From assembly GCA_011055585.1 (NCBI GenBank), contig DRGT01000162.1:1-5415 (forward strand): a stretch of 5,415 bases of DNA. The letters run 5' to 3'. Below are positions 3,944 through 5,415 of the stretch, in pieces; the stretch's first letter is position 1, and the number at the start of each line of letters is the position of its first letter. Origin of the DNA: Candidatus Nitrosopumilus sp. Lineage in GTDB: Archaea; Thermoproteota; Nitrososphaeria; Nitrososphaerales; Nitrosopumilaceae. The position numbers were made by a program, and so were the translations under genes. The notes beneath the pieces were generated by a model. It worked only from the letters and a program-made list of their open reading frames with translations, was not told the origin of the DNA and did no database searches.

Positions 3944-5110
3944 GTGTTACGAATTAGAAATGTTCTTTTCCTGGTTTTTGGTGTGACTAGTTCCCTTGTT
4001 TTCTACCTTGGACTCATGAATTTTTTAACGATTGAGAATCAGTCTACAAACCTAGAAGACCAAACCAATCTGCATAGTATAGCAGTTTTGATTTTTGCTG
4101 CAATCTTATCTGGCGTAATTTTTGTTATTACTTTGTACTTTTCACGCAAAATTACCAAACCAATTGAAGAGTTAGATAAATTAATGATGGATTTTTCTCA
4201 TACAAGAAAAAATACAACCGTGCCTCATATTGATACACAGATTAAAGAACTCCATCAATTACAATCTAATTTTCTAATTATGACACAAACTGTTGAGAAA
4301 GCATTTTCTTTAGAAGAAGAATTAATTTCAGAATTGAAAAAACATGACAGACAAAAAGGTGAATTTATGTCTATGATTTCTCATGAATTAAAAACTCCTT
4401 TAGTCATCATTAAGGGCTATACAAAAATGCTAAAGGGTAATATGCTAGGAAATTTAAATTCGGAACAATTTGACGCAATGAAGGGAATTTTTGAAAGTGC
4501 AAATACATTAGAAAAATTAATAGGCGATATTTTAATCGCACAAAAACTTGACATTGGGAAATTACAGTTTAGCAAAGAGGAGATAAACGTAAAGAATTTT
4601 GTGGAATCTCAACAAAATGACTTCATTCCAATTCTTAAAGAAAAGAAAATAAAATTTAAGAATTCGTGTAGTACAGATACAACCATAATTAGCGATAAGA
4701 GTAGGTTGTCTCAAATTTTTTCAAACATTATCACTAATTCAATTGATTTTGTTCCTAAAAAAGAGGGGGTTATTGAGATTGGCGCATCTGAATATTCTGA
4801 CTCTGTTATTTTTTATGTAAATGATAATGGGGCAGGGATATCTAATGAAGAACAAGAAAAAATTTTCAAAAGATTTTATCAAGTAGATACCTCATCACGA
4901 AGGAGTAGAACTGGCAGTGGTTTGGGCTTGTCAATATGTAAAAGCCTTGTTGAAGGCCTAGGGGGAGAAATTTGGGTTGAAAGTAAACCAGGGTCTGGGT
5001 CTTCGTTTTATTTTAAAATCCCAAAAATGCCTATAATACAAAATGTGAAAGAACCTGAAGGTGAGAAAATATTAACAAACTCAGGTTTTAGTATAAAAAA
5101 TCTAAATTAG
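3944..5110 (+). CDS. Membrane-bound sensor histidine kinase (two TM helices, HAMP, HisKA, HATPase_c)
   Basis: This 388-residue kinase should autophosphorylate on histidine and pass the phosphoryl group to a receiver. Two hydrophobic helices (about 7-28 and 45-66) bracket a loop of only about 16 residues, too small for a folded outer sensor domain. A HAMP-like linker follows (about 67-120, starting SRKITKPIEELDKL), then a charged helix. The H-box FMSMISHELKTPL (141-153) holds phospho-acceptor H147. The ATPase domain has the N-box near QIFSNIITNSIDF (257-269, N261 and N265), G1 DNGAGI (294-299), F-box IFKRFYQVD (307-315) and G2 GSGLGLS (324-330). All catalytic motifs look intact. About 28 residues without a domain follow the kinase core, and there is no fused receiver. 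Start is GTG. It lies 28 bp after the TrmB-like gene and 19 bp before a receiver gene, so the three are probably one transcript. The stimulus is unknown; sensing may be through the membrane or the HAMP region. Confidence 0.93.
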   Translation: MLRIRNVLFLVFGVTSSLVFYLGLMNFLTIENQSTNLEDQTNLHSIAVLIFAAILSGVIFVITLYFSRKITKPIEELDKLMMDFSHTRKNTTVPHIDTQIKELHQLQSNFLIMTQTVEKAFSLEEELISELKKHDRQKGEFMSMISHELKTPLVIIKGYTKMLKGNMLGNLNSEQFDAMKGIFESANTLEKLIGDILIAQKLDIGKLQFSKEEINVKNFVESQQNDFIPILKEKKIKFKNSCSTDTTIISDKSRLSQIFSNIITNSIDFVPKKEGVIEIGASEYSDSVIFYVNDNGAGISNEEQEKIFKRFYQVDTSSRRSRTGSGLGLSICKSLVEGLGGEIWVESKPGSGSSFYFKIPKMPIIQNVKEPEGEKILTNSGFSIKNLN

Positions 5111-5114
5111 ATGT

Positions 5115-5120
5115 GGTGAT
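5115..5120 (+). promoter_or_regulatory. Ribosome binding site of the second receiver gene
   Basis: GGTGAT, complementary to the 16S rRNA 3' end (ATCACC), lies 9 nt before the ATG at 5130 and 4 bp after the kinase stop. This is the strongest Shine-Dalgarno site in the window, as expected for a gene inside an operon, and it fixes the 5130 start. Confidence 0.6.
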
Positions 5121-5129
5121 GGCAATCTT

Positions 5130-5415
5130 ATGAAAATATTATTGATTGATGACAACCAACAGATTACTAAAATGTTAACAACTTTTTTACGTCTAAAAGG
5201 ACACGAATGCACTGCAACAAATGATGGTAAAAGTGGAATTAAAATTTTAAAAAATGAAAATTTTGATGCTGTTCTGCTAGACCTTGCCATGCCTGAATTT
5301 AGTGGTTATGATGTGATAGATGTTCTAGAAAAAGAAAAAGAACTTGAAAAAAATAAAATAATTGTGTTTACAGCTTCCACAATATCTGAAACCGAATTGG
5401 ATAAACTAGTAAAAA
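5130..5415 (+). CDS. CheY-like receiver, response regulator (3' partial)
   Basis: The frame opens with MKILLIDDNQQITKMLTTFL and is still open at the window end after 95 codons. It is a receiver domain: acidic pair D7-D8, phosphoacceptor D51 in LLDLAMPEFSG (49-59), and switch threonine T81 in VFTAS. The conserved lysine, expected about 20-25 residues further on, is beyond the window, as is any output domain. Receivers of this style in thaumarchaea are usually single-domain, about 120 residues, but that cannot be confirmed here. It follows the kinase by 19 bp with a good Shine-Dalgarno site and is the most likely cognate partner of that kinase. It differs clearly from the other receiver at 2209 (DLAMPEFSG against DLVLPDKDG), so the two are not recent duplicates. 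Confidence 0.92.
   Translation, partial: MKILLIDDNQQITKMLTTFLRLKGHECTATNDGKSGIKILKNENFDAVLLDLAMPEFSGYDVIDVLEKEKELEKNKIIVFTASTISETELDKLVK

Overview
The window reads as a piece of an ammonia-oxidising-type thaumarchaeal (Nitrososphaerota, Nitrosopumilus-like) chromosome. It is AT-rich and archaeal in content: a stand-alone ribosomal protein S30e, a RadA recombinase, TATA-type promoters with very short or absent leaders, Shine-Dalgarno sites of the GGTGAT type inside an operon, and a TrmB-family regulator beside a histidine kinase and CheY-like receivers, a mix common in that phylum. The assignment rests on recognising protein style, not on a database search. All recognised genes lie on the + strand.

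Layout. Bases 1-425 hold the C-terminal end of a radical SAM protein of the B12-binding/COG1032 type. Bases 469-654 encode S30e and 740-1810 encode RadA. RadA has its own TATA box placed so that the transcript should be leaderless, with a palindrome and a 10-bp-spaced repeat squeezed between TATA box and start codon. Next comes a gene-free stretch of about 400 bp with a 19-bp palindrome, then a stand-alone receiver protein (2209-2574), then a second gene-free stretch of about 375 bp. Finally there is a tight three-gene set: TrmB-like regulator (2950-3915), two-TM histidine kinase (3944-5110) and a second stand-alone receiver (5130 to beyond the window end), with gaps of 28 and 19 bp.

How the genes relate. 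The left half is housekeeping (translation, DNA repair, a radical SAM enzyme). The right half is signal transduction. The kinase most likely phosphorylates the receiver encoded directly after it. Neither receiver has a visible output domain, so the TrmB-like DNA-binding protein at the head of the operon is the only candidate transcriptional output in view; a physical or regulatory link between them is inference.

The most unusual material is non-coding. An imperfect direct repeat of about 55-60 bp flanks the first receiver gene. An inverted repeat with 14-15 nt arms ends just upstream of the likely promoter of the TrmB operon. Perfect palindromes of 16 and 19 bp lie in the two long spacers. 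These look like regulator-binding sites or remnants of small elements. I see no tRNA, rRNA, CRISPR array, transposase or integrase.
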